Translations under genes and position numbers: made by a program | DNA from: Halobacteriales archaeon QS_5_68_33 | Lineage (GTDB): Archaea; Halobacteriota; Halobacteria; Halobacteriales; Haloarculaceae | NCBI GenBank assembly: GCA_003023785.1 | Contig: PXRS01000055.1 | Coordinates: 1-33,824 of the forward strand | Reading direction: 5' to 3' | DNA length: 33,824 nt | The notes under the pieces: model-generated | Told to the model about the DNA's origin: nothing | Seen by the model: the letters and a program-made list of their open reading frames with translations, nothing else | The model's database searches: none | Shown: positions 1 through 6,945 of the stretch, in pieces | Layout: each line of letters opens with the position of its first letter | Numbering within the stretch: position 1 is the stretch's first letter

Positions 1-36
1 TCGGCCTACGTCGACAGCCTGCTCGCCGACGGCTGA
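1..36 (+). CDS. C-terminal end of a gene cut by the window edge
   Basis: The first base opens a reading frame giving SAYVDSLLADG followed by TGA at 34-36. Eleven residues are too few to identify the protein. The following gene-free 128 bp with a promoter-like AT-rich patch suggests a gene ends here. Function unknown. Confidence 0.4.
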   Translation, partial: SAYVDSLLADG

Positions 37-75
37 ACGGACCAACCGACGCGCTCAGGTCTCGACCTTCGGAGA

Positions 76-107
76 ATAAGTAAGCACTCACTCAGTAAAC
101 TTAAGTA
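76..107. promoter_or_regulatory. AT-rich promoter patch with TetR-like operator motif
   Basis: Positions 80-94 read GTAAGCACTCACTCA, whose reverse complement TGAGTGAGTGCTTAC resembles operator sequences I associate with TetR/AcrR-family repressors in haloarchaea. It is followed by a TATA-like CTTAAGTA at 100-107. It lies about 60 bp before the membrane-protein gene at 165. No TetR gene is visible in the window; the truncated gene ending at 36 could be related. The operator assignment is inference from memory. Confidence 0.35.
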
Positions 108-164
108 TCGGCTCGTCGAACGGTCGAGCATGACCGGGCGTCCGAGCGCGGGGAGGGGTCAGCC

Positions 165-818
165 GTGACGACCGTCGAGGAGGTCATGCTGTGGGTCCAC
201 GTCGCGACGGGGTTTCTGGCGCTCGCCGCGGGAGCGGGTGCGCTCGCGACGGAGAAAGGCGGGCGGCGCCACCGGCGATTCGGCCGGACGTACGTCCACT
301 CGATGGCGGTCGTCTCGGGGACGGCGCTGGTCCTCTATCCGCTCCGGCCGGGGTTCTGGCGGCTCTTTCTCGGACTGGTGGCGATATTCAGCTTCTACTT
401 CGCGTTCTCGGGCTACCGGGTGCTCTCACGCAAGCGCCCGGCCGACGAGCCCACGGGCGTCGACTGGGGGGCCGTCGGCCTCTTCGGGGTCGCCAGCGCC
501 GGACTGGTCGCGATGGGCGGGATACTGCTTCGCTCGGGCAACGGGTTCGCGCCCGTCCTGCTCGTGTTCGGGGGGATCGGCGTCGTCTTCGCGGGGTCGG
601 ACCTGCGGTCATTCCGCGGGGAGACCGACCCGGGGGCGTGGGTCGGCCAGCACGTCGTCCGGACGGGCGCGGGCTACATCGCGACGGTCAGCGCCTTCTC
701 CGCGGTGAACTTCCTGTTCCTGCCGCCGGTGCTCCGGTGGCTGTGGCCCACGCTGCTCGGGACGCCGCTGCTGGTCTACTTCCGCCGGAAGTACGAATCG
801 CGGTTCGTGCCAGGCTGA
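165..818 (+). CDS. Multi-pass membrane protein of unknown function (DUF2306-like)
   Basis: The product has 217 residues and is mostly hydrophobic, with about six predicted membrane helices. The first is at residues 8-28, and further ones lie near 45-85, 103-122, 128-145, 170-190 and 192-207. Basic loops such as KGGRRHRR and RRKYESR alternate with the helices. The short N-terminal segment with a His in the first helix (WVHVATG) followed by Gly/Ala-rich helices resembles small haloarchaeal membrane proteins annotated as DUF2306, but I see no catalytic motif. The start is the GTG at 165; a later ATG at 186 is an alternative. It converges with the minus-strand gene ending at 954. Confidence 0.7.
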   Translation: MTTVEEVMLWVHVATGFLALAAGAGALATEKGGRRHRRFGRTYVHSMAVVSGTALVLYPLRPGFWRLFLGLVAIFSFYFAFSGYRVLSRKRPADEPTGVDWGAVGLFGVASAGLVAMGGILLRSGNGFAPVLLVFGGIGVVFAGSDLRSFRGETDPGAWVGQHVVRTGAGYIATVSAFSAVNFLFLPPVLRWLWPTLLGTPLLVYFRRKYESRFVPG

Positions 819-953
819 CACGGAGTACTGTCGGCCCCTTCCGGATCGATCGCACGCGGTCGTGTGTTGTACCGGTAAATCGTTACAACATGAGTTGGCT
901 CGACCGCGAGGGGGCGCCGTTCGCGGCGCTTGCCGGCACCATCGTGACCGTTG

Positions 954-1672
954 TCACAGGAAGGGACCCAGCCCGCGGGCCGGGTAGGCGACGACGCTGT
1001 CGACGCCGGCCTCGTGGAGGGCGTCGACGCGGTCGCGCACGGTTTCGCCGTCCCCGACGATGTCGTACTTCCGCCCTCGGGGAGGCGCTCGGCGACGGGG
1101 CCGCGACGGGCGGCGTAGGCGCCGAGCGCGTCGAGGATCGTGTCTTCGTCGTCGGCGAGCACTATCGGCGCGTACACGGCGACACCGCCGTCGAAGCCGG
1201 CGGCCCGGAGCGCGCGGACCCGGCGCTCGACGCCCGGCGCGAGCAACTCGTACTGGGTGCCGCCGACGGCCAGCGCCAGGCGCTCGACGCCCTCGGTGCC
1301 GACCCAGGGGTCGCGGCAGGCCGCAACGCCCTCGCGCAATCGCGGCGCGACAGCCCGCCGCCGCTCCCGGTCGTCGAGATACGCGGAGTGGCCGGCGACC
1401 AGTACCCGCCCGACCGCCGGCGGGAGTCCGGCGACGAGTCCGTCGTCGCCGAGCGGGTCGAACCCGTCGGCTCGCACGGGAGTCGTGACGCGCACGTCGA
1501 CCGTTTCGGCGAGCGACGCCAGCGTCTCCCGGGACGGGAACGCCGCTCGACCCTCGTAGTCGATGGTCACGCAGTCGACGTCCAGGTCGGCGGCCCGTTC
1601 GACGTCGGCCTCCGTCGGCTTGACCGCGACGGCGTCGACACCCGTCTCGGCCAGCGACACGCCCTGTAACAT
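954..1672 (-). pseudogene. Frameshifted TIM-barrel-like haloarchaeal gene
   Basis: From ATG at 1672 the minus strand codes well for about 200 residues, through AERLPEGG. The frame then turns into an unnatural Ser/Thr/Pro-rich string. A one-base change of frame near 1070-1072 restores a natural acidic C-terminus (YDIVGDGETVRDRVDALHEA, then GVDSVVAYPARGLGPFL) ending with TGA at 954-956. Restoring one G would give an uninterrupted protein of 239 residues. The C-terminal half (AVYAPIVLADDE, then GDGETVRDRVDALHEAGVD) resembles the end of luciferase-like or F420-dependent barrels. I am not certain of the family. It could be a natural frameshift mutation or a sequencing/assembly error in a short G run. 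Confidence 0.65.
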
Positions 1673-1735
1673 CTGTCCGTGTCCTGGGTAGCGGCCCGCA
1701 AAAGGGTTGCCGTTCGGGCCCGTCGTGCCGGCTTC

Positions 1736-1815
1736 TACTGGTCGACAGAGGCCCTGATAGATGTTCGCCGAGACGTGGCGGGGGCGAATTCTATCAACCG
1801 TTCTGTCGACCAGTA
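1736..1815. repeat. 80-bp imperfect palindrome, MITE-like (family E)
   Basis: The ends are perfect inverted repeats: TACTGGTCGACAGA at the left and its complement TCTGTCGACCAGTA at the right. Sub-terminal TGATAGA and TTCGCC blocks also pair. It lies between the stop of the glycosyltransferase gene (1827) and the start of the frameshifted gene (1672), both on the minus strand. The flanks (TTC and TCG) are not a clean duplication, so recent transposition is not shown. It starts with TACTG and ends with CAGTA like the other elements in this window. Confidence 0.6.
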
Positions 1816-1826
1816 TCGCCCGACGG

Positions 1827-2924
1827 TCACCCGGTGGCGTCGTCGAGGGCGTCGCGGGCGGTCGCCCGGACCGCCTGTGCGGAGAGGTCCGCGTCGACCC
1901 ACCCGGGCAGGCGCTCGTCGGGGCCGGGCGGGCCGACCGCTTCGGCGTAGGCGTCGACCTGGTCGCGCTCGCCCGCCCGGTCGAACGCCAGGCCGTTGAA
2001 CGCCGCGTCCAGCGCGTACTGGTCGACGTACCGTCGGGCCGTCTCGCGGTAGCGCTCGCGGAGCGCGTCGTACTCGACGGTCACGCCCGCGTCTGCGAGG
2101 ACGCGAAAGAGCGCGTCGGCTACCTCGTCGGCCATGTCCGACAGCCCCGCGGGGCCGCTGACGGCGCGGTGGTCGTGTTCGTGGACGCCGAGGTCGACCT
2201 GCGCGGTCCCGTCGAACCCGGCGGCGGCGAACGCTCCGCCGAGCGTCCCGACTTCGAGTCCCCACCCGCGCTGGGCGCGCACCCGCCGGGCGACGTCGGC
2301 GGTCATCGCGAACTCCCCCGCCAGCCCGTAGCGGAACGCGCCCAGGTAGTCGACGACCGGTGCGTCCGTGACCTCCGTCAGGGCGGCGACGACCGGTTCG
2401 TAGCACAGTCTGCAGAGCCGGCCGTAGAGCCGGTCGTTCTCGACGCGGGCGTAGTAGCCCTTGACGAACGAGTACTCGTGCGCGAGGGGGAAACAGAGCC
2501 GCGAAACGTGTTCGGGGCCGTAGGTCGTCGCGTCGGCGTCGTGGACGACGACGAACTCGCCGAGCGTCGCGGCGACGCCCAGCGCCAGCCAGACGTCCCG
2601 GCCCTTGCCCGCGGAGCCGTCGAGGTCGTGCTCGGCGAGGAGCGACTCGACCGGCGGCGCGTTACACCACAGCAGTTCGGCGTCGAGGCCGAGCGACGCG
2701 ACCCACTCGCTGACCTCGGCGACGCGGTCGGGGTCGGCCCGCAGCGCGACGACGACCGACCCCGGCGCGACGTCGGACAGCGTCGTCAGGACGTGCTCGG
2801 CGGCGAGACTCGCGTGGTCGCGGGCGGTCAGCGGCACGACCACCGCCGTCCGGGAGAGCGGCGCCGCCGGCGCCGCCCCGCCGAAGTCGTGCAGCGTCGC
2901 CACCCGCTCCTGGACGTACTCCAT
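1827..2924 (-). CDS. Family 2-type glycosyltransferase, GpgS-like (GT81)
   Basis: The product has 365 residues. A nucleotide-sugar-binding Rossmann-like N-terminus (TAVVVPLTARDH) is followed by GKGRDVWLALG near 107-117 and the metal-binding DAD motif at 129-131. VKGYYAR, LAGEFAMT, GWGLEVGTL and QVDLGVHEH follow. This order matches glucosyl-3-phosphoglycerate and mannosyl-3-phosphoglycerate synthases, which transfer a hexose from a nucleotide sugar to 3-phosphoglycerate on the way to compatible solutes or glycolipid precursors. No matching phosphatase is visible nearby. There is no signal peptide or membrane anchor, so it is probably cytosolic. The start is the ATG at 2924. The acceptor is inferred, and a related hexosyl acceptor is possible. 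Confidence 0.75.
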   Translation of the reverse strand: MEYVQERVATLHDFGGAAPAAPLSRTAVVVPLTARDHASLAAEHVLTTLSDVAPGSVVVALRADPDRVAEVSEWVASLGLDAELLWCNAPPVESLLAEHDLDGSAGKGRDVWLALGVAATLGEFVVVHDADATTYGPEHVSRLCFPLAHEYSFVKGYYARVENDRLYGRLCRLCYEPVVAALTEVTDAPVVDYLGAFRYGLAGEFAMTADVARRVRAQRGWGLEVGTLGGAFAAAGFDGTAQVDLGVHEHDHRAVSGPAGLSDMADEVADALFRVLADAGVTVEYDALRERYRETARRYVDQYALDAAFNGLAFDRAGERDQVDAYAEAVGPPGPDERLPGWVDADLSAQAVRATARDALDDATG

Positions 2925-3025
2925 TCATCCCGGCTTACGACTACACTCACATAGACCCCCCGCTCGGGAGTTCGAAGCCGATGACACTTCTCAACCAAGA
3001 GGTGAACTGCACCAGTTTGAACAGC

Positions 3026-3273
3026 ATGAAAGCCCCGAGCAGTTCGACGACGGCCGACGACGCAAGCACCGCAACACAGTGAGGAGCGCAGCGAGTCGCC
3101 CGAGTCGAACTGCTCGCCCCTTTCAGTCCCGCCCGGATCGGCGCTTCGACCTACCGGCTCGGGTGGGAATGAAAGGGGCTGAGTACTGCGGGAACCCGGC
3201 TGACACAAGCACCGCAGGCCGAAGGCCGAGGAGCGCAGCAAGGCCTGGGACCGCAGCGCTCAGGGGCTTTCAT
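3026..3273. repeat. Intergenic repeat block with direct and inverted repeats
   Basis: The gap 2925-3336 has no convincing gene. It holds two related units about 144 bp apart. Each starts with an ATGAAAG motif (3027 and 3169) and contains AAGCACCGCA followed by GAGGAGCGCAGC (about 3063-3092 and 3207-3238). Inside unit one, GAGCAGTTCGAC (3037-3048) pairs with GTCGAACTGCTC (3104-3115). In unit two, ATGAAAGGGGCTGAG (3169-3183) nearly pairs with CTCAGGGGCTTTCAT (3259-3273). CACCGCA...GAGGAGCGCAGC strings are, to my knowledge, common in haloarchaeal intergenic DNA. It could be transcribed as a structured RNA, but nothing shows that. Confidence 0.65.
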
Positions 3274-3336
3274 GCTGTCTGCGGTTCCGGTCGGTGCGAA
3301 TCAAGCGCTACCCGACAACGGGGAGTCCGACCGCAC

Positions 3337-4512
3337 TCACTCCCGCGCGCTCGTCGGGAACAACCCGGCGACGTAGCCCGCGACCAGGACGAGGAGGACG
3401 ACCCCCAGCGCCGCGGCGGCCCCGCCGAAGAGGGTGTCGAAGGGGACGCCAGCGTCGCGGAGGCCGCCGACGGCCCAGGAGCCGCCGGCCTGGACGAACA
3501 TGATCGTTCCCGAGAAGGCGGCGTAGGCGCTCGCGCGGTGGCGGTCCGGGAGCGACCCCAGCAGGTAGGTGTCAATCGCCGGGAAGAGGCTGTGGATGAC
3601 GTACCCCAGGAGGAGGCTCACAGCGACGACAGCCAGAACGCCGCTCGCGGCGGTCAGGGCGAACAGGGCGGCCACGAACCCGCCCAGGAGGACGAGGATG
3701 TACGGGACGACCGGCAGCCGGTCGGCGAGTCGCCCGGAGATCCCGAAGGCGGGCAGGCCGGCGGCGAAGGTGACCGAGAGGACGCGATTGGCCGCCGGTT
3801 CGGCGAGGTCCTTCGCGGCGGTGAGATAGCCGACGTAGAAGTTGAACACGCCCTGCCAGACGAAGCCGGTCAGCCCCAGGAGGACGACCCCGGCCGCGAT
3901 TATCCGCCACTGGTGGTGGACGGCCGTGAGCATTTCGCGGTCCTCGGTGCCGGCCTCGGGGAGGTCGGTCCGCCAGGCGAGGACGGTGAACGCGACCGTC
4001 GCGGCGAGGACCCCGGCGGCCATCACCTGGAAGACGGTCTCCCAGGTGCCGACGCCGAGCGCCCAGGTGACGAACAGCGGGGCGCCGACGGCGGCGGTCT
4101 GGGCGGCCATCCCGTGGACGCCCAGCGCCAGCCCCACCTTCGCGGGGAACAGTTCGCTGACGAGGGGGTTGGCGGCGATGAAGTAGGCGCCGCCGGTCAC
4201 GCCCATCAGGAGGGCGGCGACCTGGAGCGCGCGGATGCCGGGCGCGACCGACGCGAGGCCGGTCGCGGCCGCAAGCGTCAGGCCCGTCCCGAGGACGACG
4301 TAGTGGCGGGGCACCTTCGTCAGCAGGTAACCCGTCGGGATCCGCGGGACTGCGCTGCCGACCCAGACCAGCGACGCCAGCAGGCCGACCGCGGCCGCGT
4401 CGACGGACAGCGCCCGCCGGAGCGGTTCCAGGAGGGGCGCGTAGACGACGCGACCGAGGTTGACGACCAGCACCATCGCACAGAGCGAGCCGAACAGCCG
4501 TCGCCGGGACAC
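3337..4512 (-). CDS. MFS transporter
   Basis: The product has 391 residues and is almost entirely hydrophobic, with about twelve predicted helices in two halves separated by a polar loop (WRTDLPEAGTEDREML). Features typical of the major facilitator superfamily are small-residue-rich helices (LLASLVWVGSAVPRIPTGYL), a motif-A-like loop in the second half (ISGRLADRLP) and ARE at the C-terminus. It should move a small solute across the cell membrane; the substrate cannot be told. I chose the GTG at 4512 (MSRRRLFGSLCAMV). Reading further upstream gives Pro/Arg-rich sequence that would overlap the divergent zinc-ribbon gene. The 192-bp gap to that gene holds both promoters. Confidence 0.8.
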   Translation of the reverse strand: MSRRRLFGSLCAMVLVVNLGRVVYAPLLEPLRRALSVDAAAVGLLASLVWVGSAVPRIPTGYLLTKVPRHYVVLGTGLTLAAATGLASVAPGIRALQVAALLMGVTGGAYFIAANPLVSELFPAKVGLALGVHGMAAQTAAVGAPLFVTWALGVGTWETVFQVMAAGVLAATVAFTVLAWRTDLPEAGTEDREMLTAVHHQWRIIAAGVVLLGLTGFVWQGVFNFYVGYLTAAKDLAEPAANRVLSVTFAAGLPAFGISGRLADRLPVVPYILVLLGGFVAALFALTAASGVLAVVAVSLLLGYVIHSLFPAIDTYLLGSLPDRHRASAYAAFSGTIMFVQAGGSWAVGGLRDAGVPFDTLFGGAAAALGVVLLVLVAGYVAGLFPTSARE

Positions 4513-4704
4513 GTCGACCGCTCCACGGGCGCCGAGGACAAGCGTTCCGGAAGCGGTCGGTGCCGCCGGGTCTCCCGTCGACGCACCGGTCGAACTGTCG
4601 CCGGGAGATGCCGGACGGGCATCGGGGCGGTCGCCGGGGATCGTCGCGGGTGCAAACCGCCGGTATGCACGGGGTTTTTGACACTCGGTCGCATAGCGCC
4701 GTCT

Positions 4705-4875
4705 ATGAAATCGGTTCGCAAGGGGCTCCGCGCGGGCGAACTGGAGAAAGACGTCTACGAGCGCCTCACCTGCGCCCGGTGTGAGGAGGAATTGACGACC
4801 GAGAACGACCCCGACGAGATCGGGACGATCAGGGCCTGTCCCGAGTGTGGAACCGAGTGGGAGCAGATCGGTTAG
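4705..4875 (+). CDS. CxxC zinc-ribbon mini-protein (HVO_0758-like)
   Basis: This 56-residue protein starts MKSVRKGLRAGELEKD and has two CxxC knuckles, C23-x2-C26 and C45-x2-C48, which should bind one zinc ion. The N-terminus and size match, from memory, the haloarchaeal HVO_0758 family of zinc-finger mini-proteins, whose molecular role is not settled. The ATG at 4705 is preceded about 27-34 bp upstream by a T-rich TATA-like run (GGTTTTTGAC, 4671-4680), consistent with leaderless transcription. It diverges from the MFS gene and is followed 32 bp later by a family A palindromic element. Confidence 0.85.
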   Translation: MKSVRKGLRAGELEKDVYERLTCARCEEELTTENDPDEIGTIRACPECGTEWEQIG

Positions 4876-4907
4876 AACGACCGAGGGGAGCGGAGTCGGA
4901 AGGGTCA

Positions 4908-4985
4908 TACTGCCGGCTGTAAGTCTGTCAAGAATGTCGCCGCCCCGGGGCGGCGGATATCTTTACGAAGTTACAGCCGGCAGTA
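4908..4985. mobile_element. 78-bp palindromic MITE, family A, copy 1 (TSD TCA)
   Basis: The element begins TACTGCCGGCTGTAA and ends with the exact complement TTACAGCCGGCAGTA. The centre is a GC-rich palindrome around CCCCGGGG. It is flanked on both sides by TCA (4905-4907 and 4986-4988). Compared with the copies at 16216 and 26989 it differs at only three or four of 78 positions. It encodes nothing. It sits after the zinc-ribbon gene and could also act as a terminator hairpin. Confidence 0.85.
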
Positions 4986-5116
4986 TCAACGACAAAGAGA
5001 GGCACCGACGACCGCGGGGACGGATGGCGGATCCGAGGGTCTGGTGGACGCCGCGGGCGCCGGTGGGAGACTGGCGGAGCGTGCGACGACGGACGGGTGG
5101 TGCTCAGGTGGTCTGA

Positions 5117-5190
5117 TACGGTCGGTTGTCACTGTGTCCCGGTGATTCGCCGGGCGGGCGAATCCCGGAACTGACTGACAACCGACCGTA
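5117..5190. mobile_element. 74-bp palindromic MITE, family C copy 1
   Basis: It begins TACGGTCGGTTGTCA and ends with the complementary TGACAACCGACCGTA. The inner arms CCGGTGATTCGCC and GGCGGGCGAATCCCGG can also pair. The left flank is TGA (5114-5116) but the right flank is CGG, so the target duplication is lost or the end is altered. It is four bases shorter than the 78-bp copies and is most similar to the truncated copy before 7809. The surrounding 5191-5350 holds no convincing gene. Confidence 0.7.
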
Positions 5191-5350
5191 CGGCGGACCA
5201 TCGCTCGCACGCGACCGTGACTGCGCTCGACTTCCACAAAAACCTCGCTATGAACCGTCCGTGGGTGCCACCAGCGGTACATAGCCGAACGTAGCCGGCG
5301 GTGTCGGGGCAGTGGCCGACCGGGAGAACCGAGAGGGTCGACCGGCGTCA

Positions 5351-5428
5351 TGCGGTCGGTCGTCGATCAGTTCCGGATTTCGTCGAACCGGTCGGCGAAA
5401 TACCGGTACATCGGCACAACCGACCGTA
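5351..5428. mobile_element. 78-bp palindromic MITE, family C copy 2 (TSD TCA)
   Basis: It runs from TGCGGTCGGTCGTCG to CACAACCGACCGTA with TCA at 5348-5350 and 5429-5431. It matches the copy at 31926-32003 at 72 of 78 positions by hand alignment. Its right-hand TCA is also the left-hand TCA of the next element, so the two are joined through one shared target triplet. Confidence 0.8.
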
Positions 5429-5431
5429 TCA

Positions 5432-5539
5432 TAGTGTCTATCACGAGAGATTCGACGATACCCCGCCAGTCCGGTCCGGAGAAACGCTCTCACCCGGTGA
5501 CCCGACCGACTCACCGGTAAATGTTCGTGATAAACACTA
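5432..5539. mobile_element. 108-bp palindromic MITE, family B copy 1 (TSD TCA)
   Basis: The left end TAGTGTCTATCACGAG pairs with the right end TTCGTGATAAACACTA. Inner CCGGTCCGGAGAAAC and related blocks give further partial pairing. The flanks are TCA at 5429-5431 and TCA at 5540-5542. The right TCA is, on the minus strand, the TGA stop codon of rps8e. It matches the copy at 27089-27196 at 104 of 108 positions. Confidence 0.85.
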
Positions 5540-5911
5540 TCAGTCGACGAGGACGCCGTTGACCTGGCCGTCCTGGCCGGGTCGGGAGGTCACGCGGACC
5601 CGGCCCTCGCTAGTGTCGAGGATGGCGCCCTTCGTGATGATGTTCCGTCGGGCGTAGTTGGGGTTCGAGGGGTTCTCGGCGACGTTCTCGATCTCGGCGG
5701 CGACGGCGCCGTCGTCGGTCGCGACGGTGGCTGTCTCGACGTCGATGGCCCGCACTTTCCGCGTGTTGCCGCGCGTGTCGACGGTCTTGCGCTTGTCCTC
5801 GCCGACCTGCGTCTCGGTCGACTCCCGACCGAGCTCGTGCTTTCGCTTGTTCCGGAAGTTCCGGCGGCGGCCGCCGGTCCGCTTGCGCGGGGAGCGTCCC
5901 TGGTACTTCAT
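5540..5911 (-). CDS. rps8e: 30S ribosomal protein S8e
   Basis: This 123-residue protein has the family hallmarks: the basic N-terminus MKYQGRSPRKRTGGRRRNFR, the RGNTRKVRAI segment and the C-terminal NPNYARRNIITKGAILDT motif followed by GRVRVTSRPGQDGQVNGVLV. S8e is part of the archaeal and eukaryotic small ribosomal subunit. Length and both ends are as expected for the family. The ATG at 5911 was chosen because it gives the conserved MKYQGRS start and has a TATA-like box 26 bp upstream. Its TGA stop is the target triplet of the adjoining 108-bp element. Confidence 0.95.
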   Translation of the reverse strand: MKYQGRSPRKRTGGRRRNFRNKRKHELGRESTETQVGEDKRKTVDTRGNTRKVRAIDVETATVATDDGAVAAEIENVAENPSNPNYARRNIITKGAILDTSEGRVRVTSRPGQDGQVNGVLVD

Positions 5912-5933
5912 ACCCGTGTCGTGTCCGAGCGCG

Positions 5934-5941
5934 TACTTGAA
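5934..5941 (-). promoter_or_regulatory. TATA-like box for rps8e
   Basis: On the minus strand this reads TTCAAGTA, centred about 26 bp before the rps8e ATG at 5911. This is the spacing expected for a leaderless haloarchaeal transcript. Confidence 0.5.
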
Positions 5942-6042
5942 CCTCTCGAAACGACCACGCCCGACAGGCCCCACGAGCCGGCTGACGGTCCCCGGGACTC
6001 GACCCGACATCTTTACGGGGCGAGTCGACGCACACACGGTGG

Positions 6043-6483
6043 ATGAGTCTCCGTCGAGCAGTCGCGGAACCGTTCCGCGCGAAGGGCCGCGAGACGCTGA
6101 CCGACAGCGAGTTCGTCGTCGTGCTCTCGCTGGACCGGGAGTGGTTCACGGCCGAACAGGCAAAGCGACTGGTCGACGTCGCGACCACCGAGGGACTGCT
6201 CGAACGGGTCGACGGAAACCTTGCCATGACCTTCGACCGCCGCGAGGTGGCCATCCCCGACGGGTTCACCCCCGACGAGGACCTCCTCCGCCAGCGCTCG
6301 ACGTTCGAGCGGGCATTGCAGACGCTCGTCGAGGCCGGCATCGAGAAACAGGACGCCGTCGCGAGCATCAACCGCCTGCAGGCGGAACTGGGCGTGACAG
6401 TCGAGGCCGCCGCGGTCGTCTACGCCCGCCGCCAGGGCGTCGCCATCGGCGACCTCGCCGAACGGGCACGCGGGAAACTCTGA
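6043..6483 (+). CDS. DUF2240 family protein
   Basis: The product has 146 residues and matches archaeal DUF2240 proteins in length and in motifs such as MSLRRAVAEPFRAKGRE, LSLDREWFTAEQAKRLVDVA and the C-terminal ERALQTLVEAGIEKQDAVASI. The N-terminal half looks like a winged-helix fold. The function of the family is not known; a nucleic-acid role would be a guess. It diverges from rps8e by about 130 bp, and its stop overlaps the start of the next gene by one base (TGATG), so the two are probably cotranscribed. Confidence 0.85.
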   Translation: MSLRRAVAEPFRAKGRETLTDSEFVVVLSLDREWFTAEQAKRLVDVATTEGLLERVDGNLAMTFDRREVAIPDGFTPDEDLLRQRSTFERALQTLVEAGIEKQDAVASINRLQAELGVTVEAAAVVYARRQGVAIGDLAERARGKL

Positions 6484-6875
6484 TGGTCGAGGACCGCGTC
6501 ACCGACGGCGAGCGCGTCGCGCAGTTGCTCGCCTCCGAACTCTCGGGTCGCTCCGATGGCGAACTCGACCGCTTCTCCGTGGTCGACGCCGACCCCGATG
6601 CCGAACCCACGCCGGAGGGGACCGTCGCCTACCGCATCGCGGTCGACGGCGACCGGACCGGCGAGGTCCACATCTACCCGGACGGTGCCGAGGTCCGCGT
6701 CGGGGATGGGGGTGACGAGTCCGGGCACCACTCGTTCGACGCCGGTCGCGTCGTCGAGGGCGTCCGGGGAGACGGCCTCTCGACCGAATCGACCGGCGAG
6801 ACCATCGTGCGAATCGAGTACAGCGCAGCCGTCAAGCGGGCGGTCGACGCGCTGGTCGCGGGCGTCGACACGTAG
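6483..6875 (+). CDS. Conserved haloarchaeal hypothetical protein
   Basis: This acidic 130-residue soluble protein starts at ATG 6483, overlapping the DUF2240 stop by one base. The middle (GTVAYRIAVDGDRTGEVHIY) looks like a beta-rich domain, and the end (EYSAAVKRAVDALVAGVDT) like an amphipathic helix. I see no cysteines, catalytic motif, signal peptide or membrane segment. Translational coupling suggests it works with, or is at least coexpressed with, the DUF2240 protein. It is followed 70 bp later by pyrF on the same strand. Confidence 0.75.
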   Translation: MVEDRVTDGERVAQLLASELSGRSDGELDRFSVVDADPDAEPTPEGTVAYRIAVDGDRTGEVHIYPDGAEVRVGDGGDESGHHSFDAGRVVEGVRGDGLSTESTGETIVRIEYSAAVKRAVDALVAGVDT

Positions 6876-6945
6876 GTAAGTCGAAAGCTCCAGGGCGCCC
6901 GGTCGAGATGGGAAACCCCAATAGGTGTCTCGCGGAGGGTGGGGT

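Noticed and set aside
862-895. Short inverted repeat GTTGTACCG...CGTTACAAC near 870
   Set aside because: The arms are only nine bases with one mismatch, and there are no flanking triplets or related copies.
2605-4875. Very long plus-strand open frame opposite the MFS and glycosyltransferase genes
   Set aside because: It is antisense to two convincing genes and reads as Asp/Arg/Gly/Glu-rich low-complexity sequence, the usual artefact of high-GC DNA. Only its last 56 residues, from ATG 4705, are a real protein.
4876-5430. Possible small genes between the zinc-ribbon gene and rps8e
   Set aside because: Open frames here run through the palindromic elements and are Arg/Pro-rich with no recognisable start context. 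The stretch is best explained as a landing zone for mobile elements.
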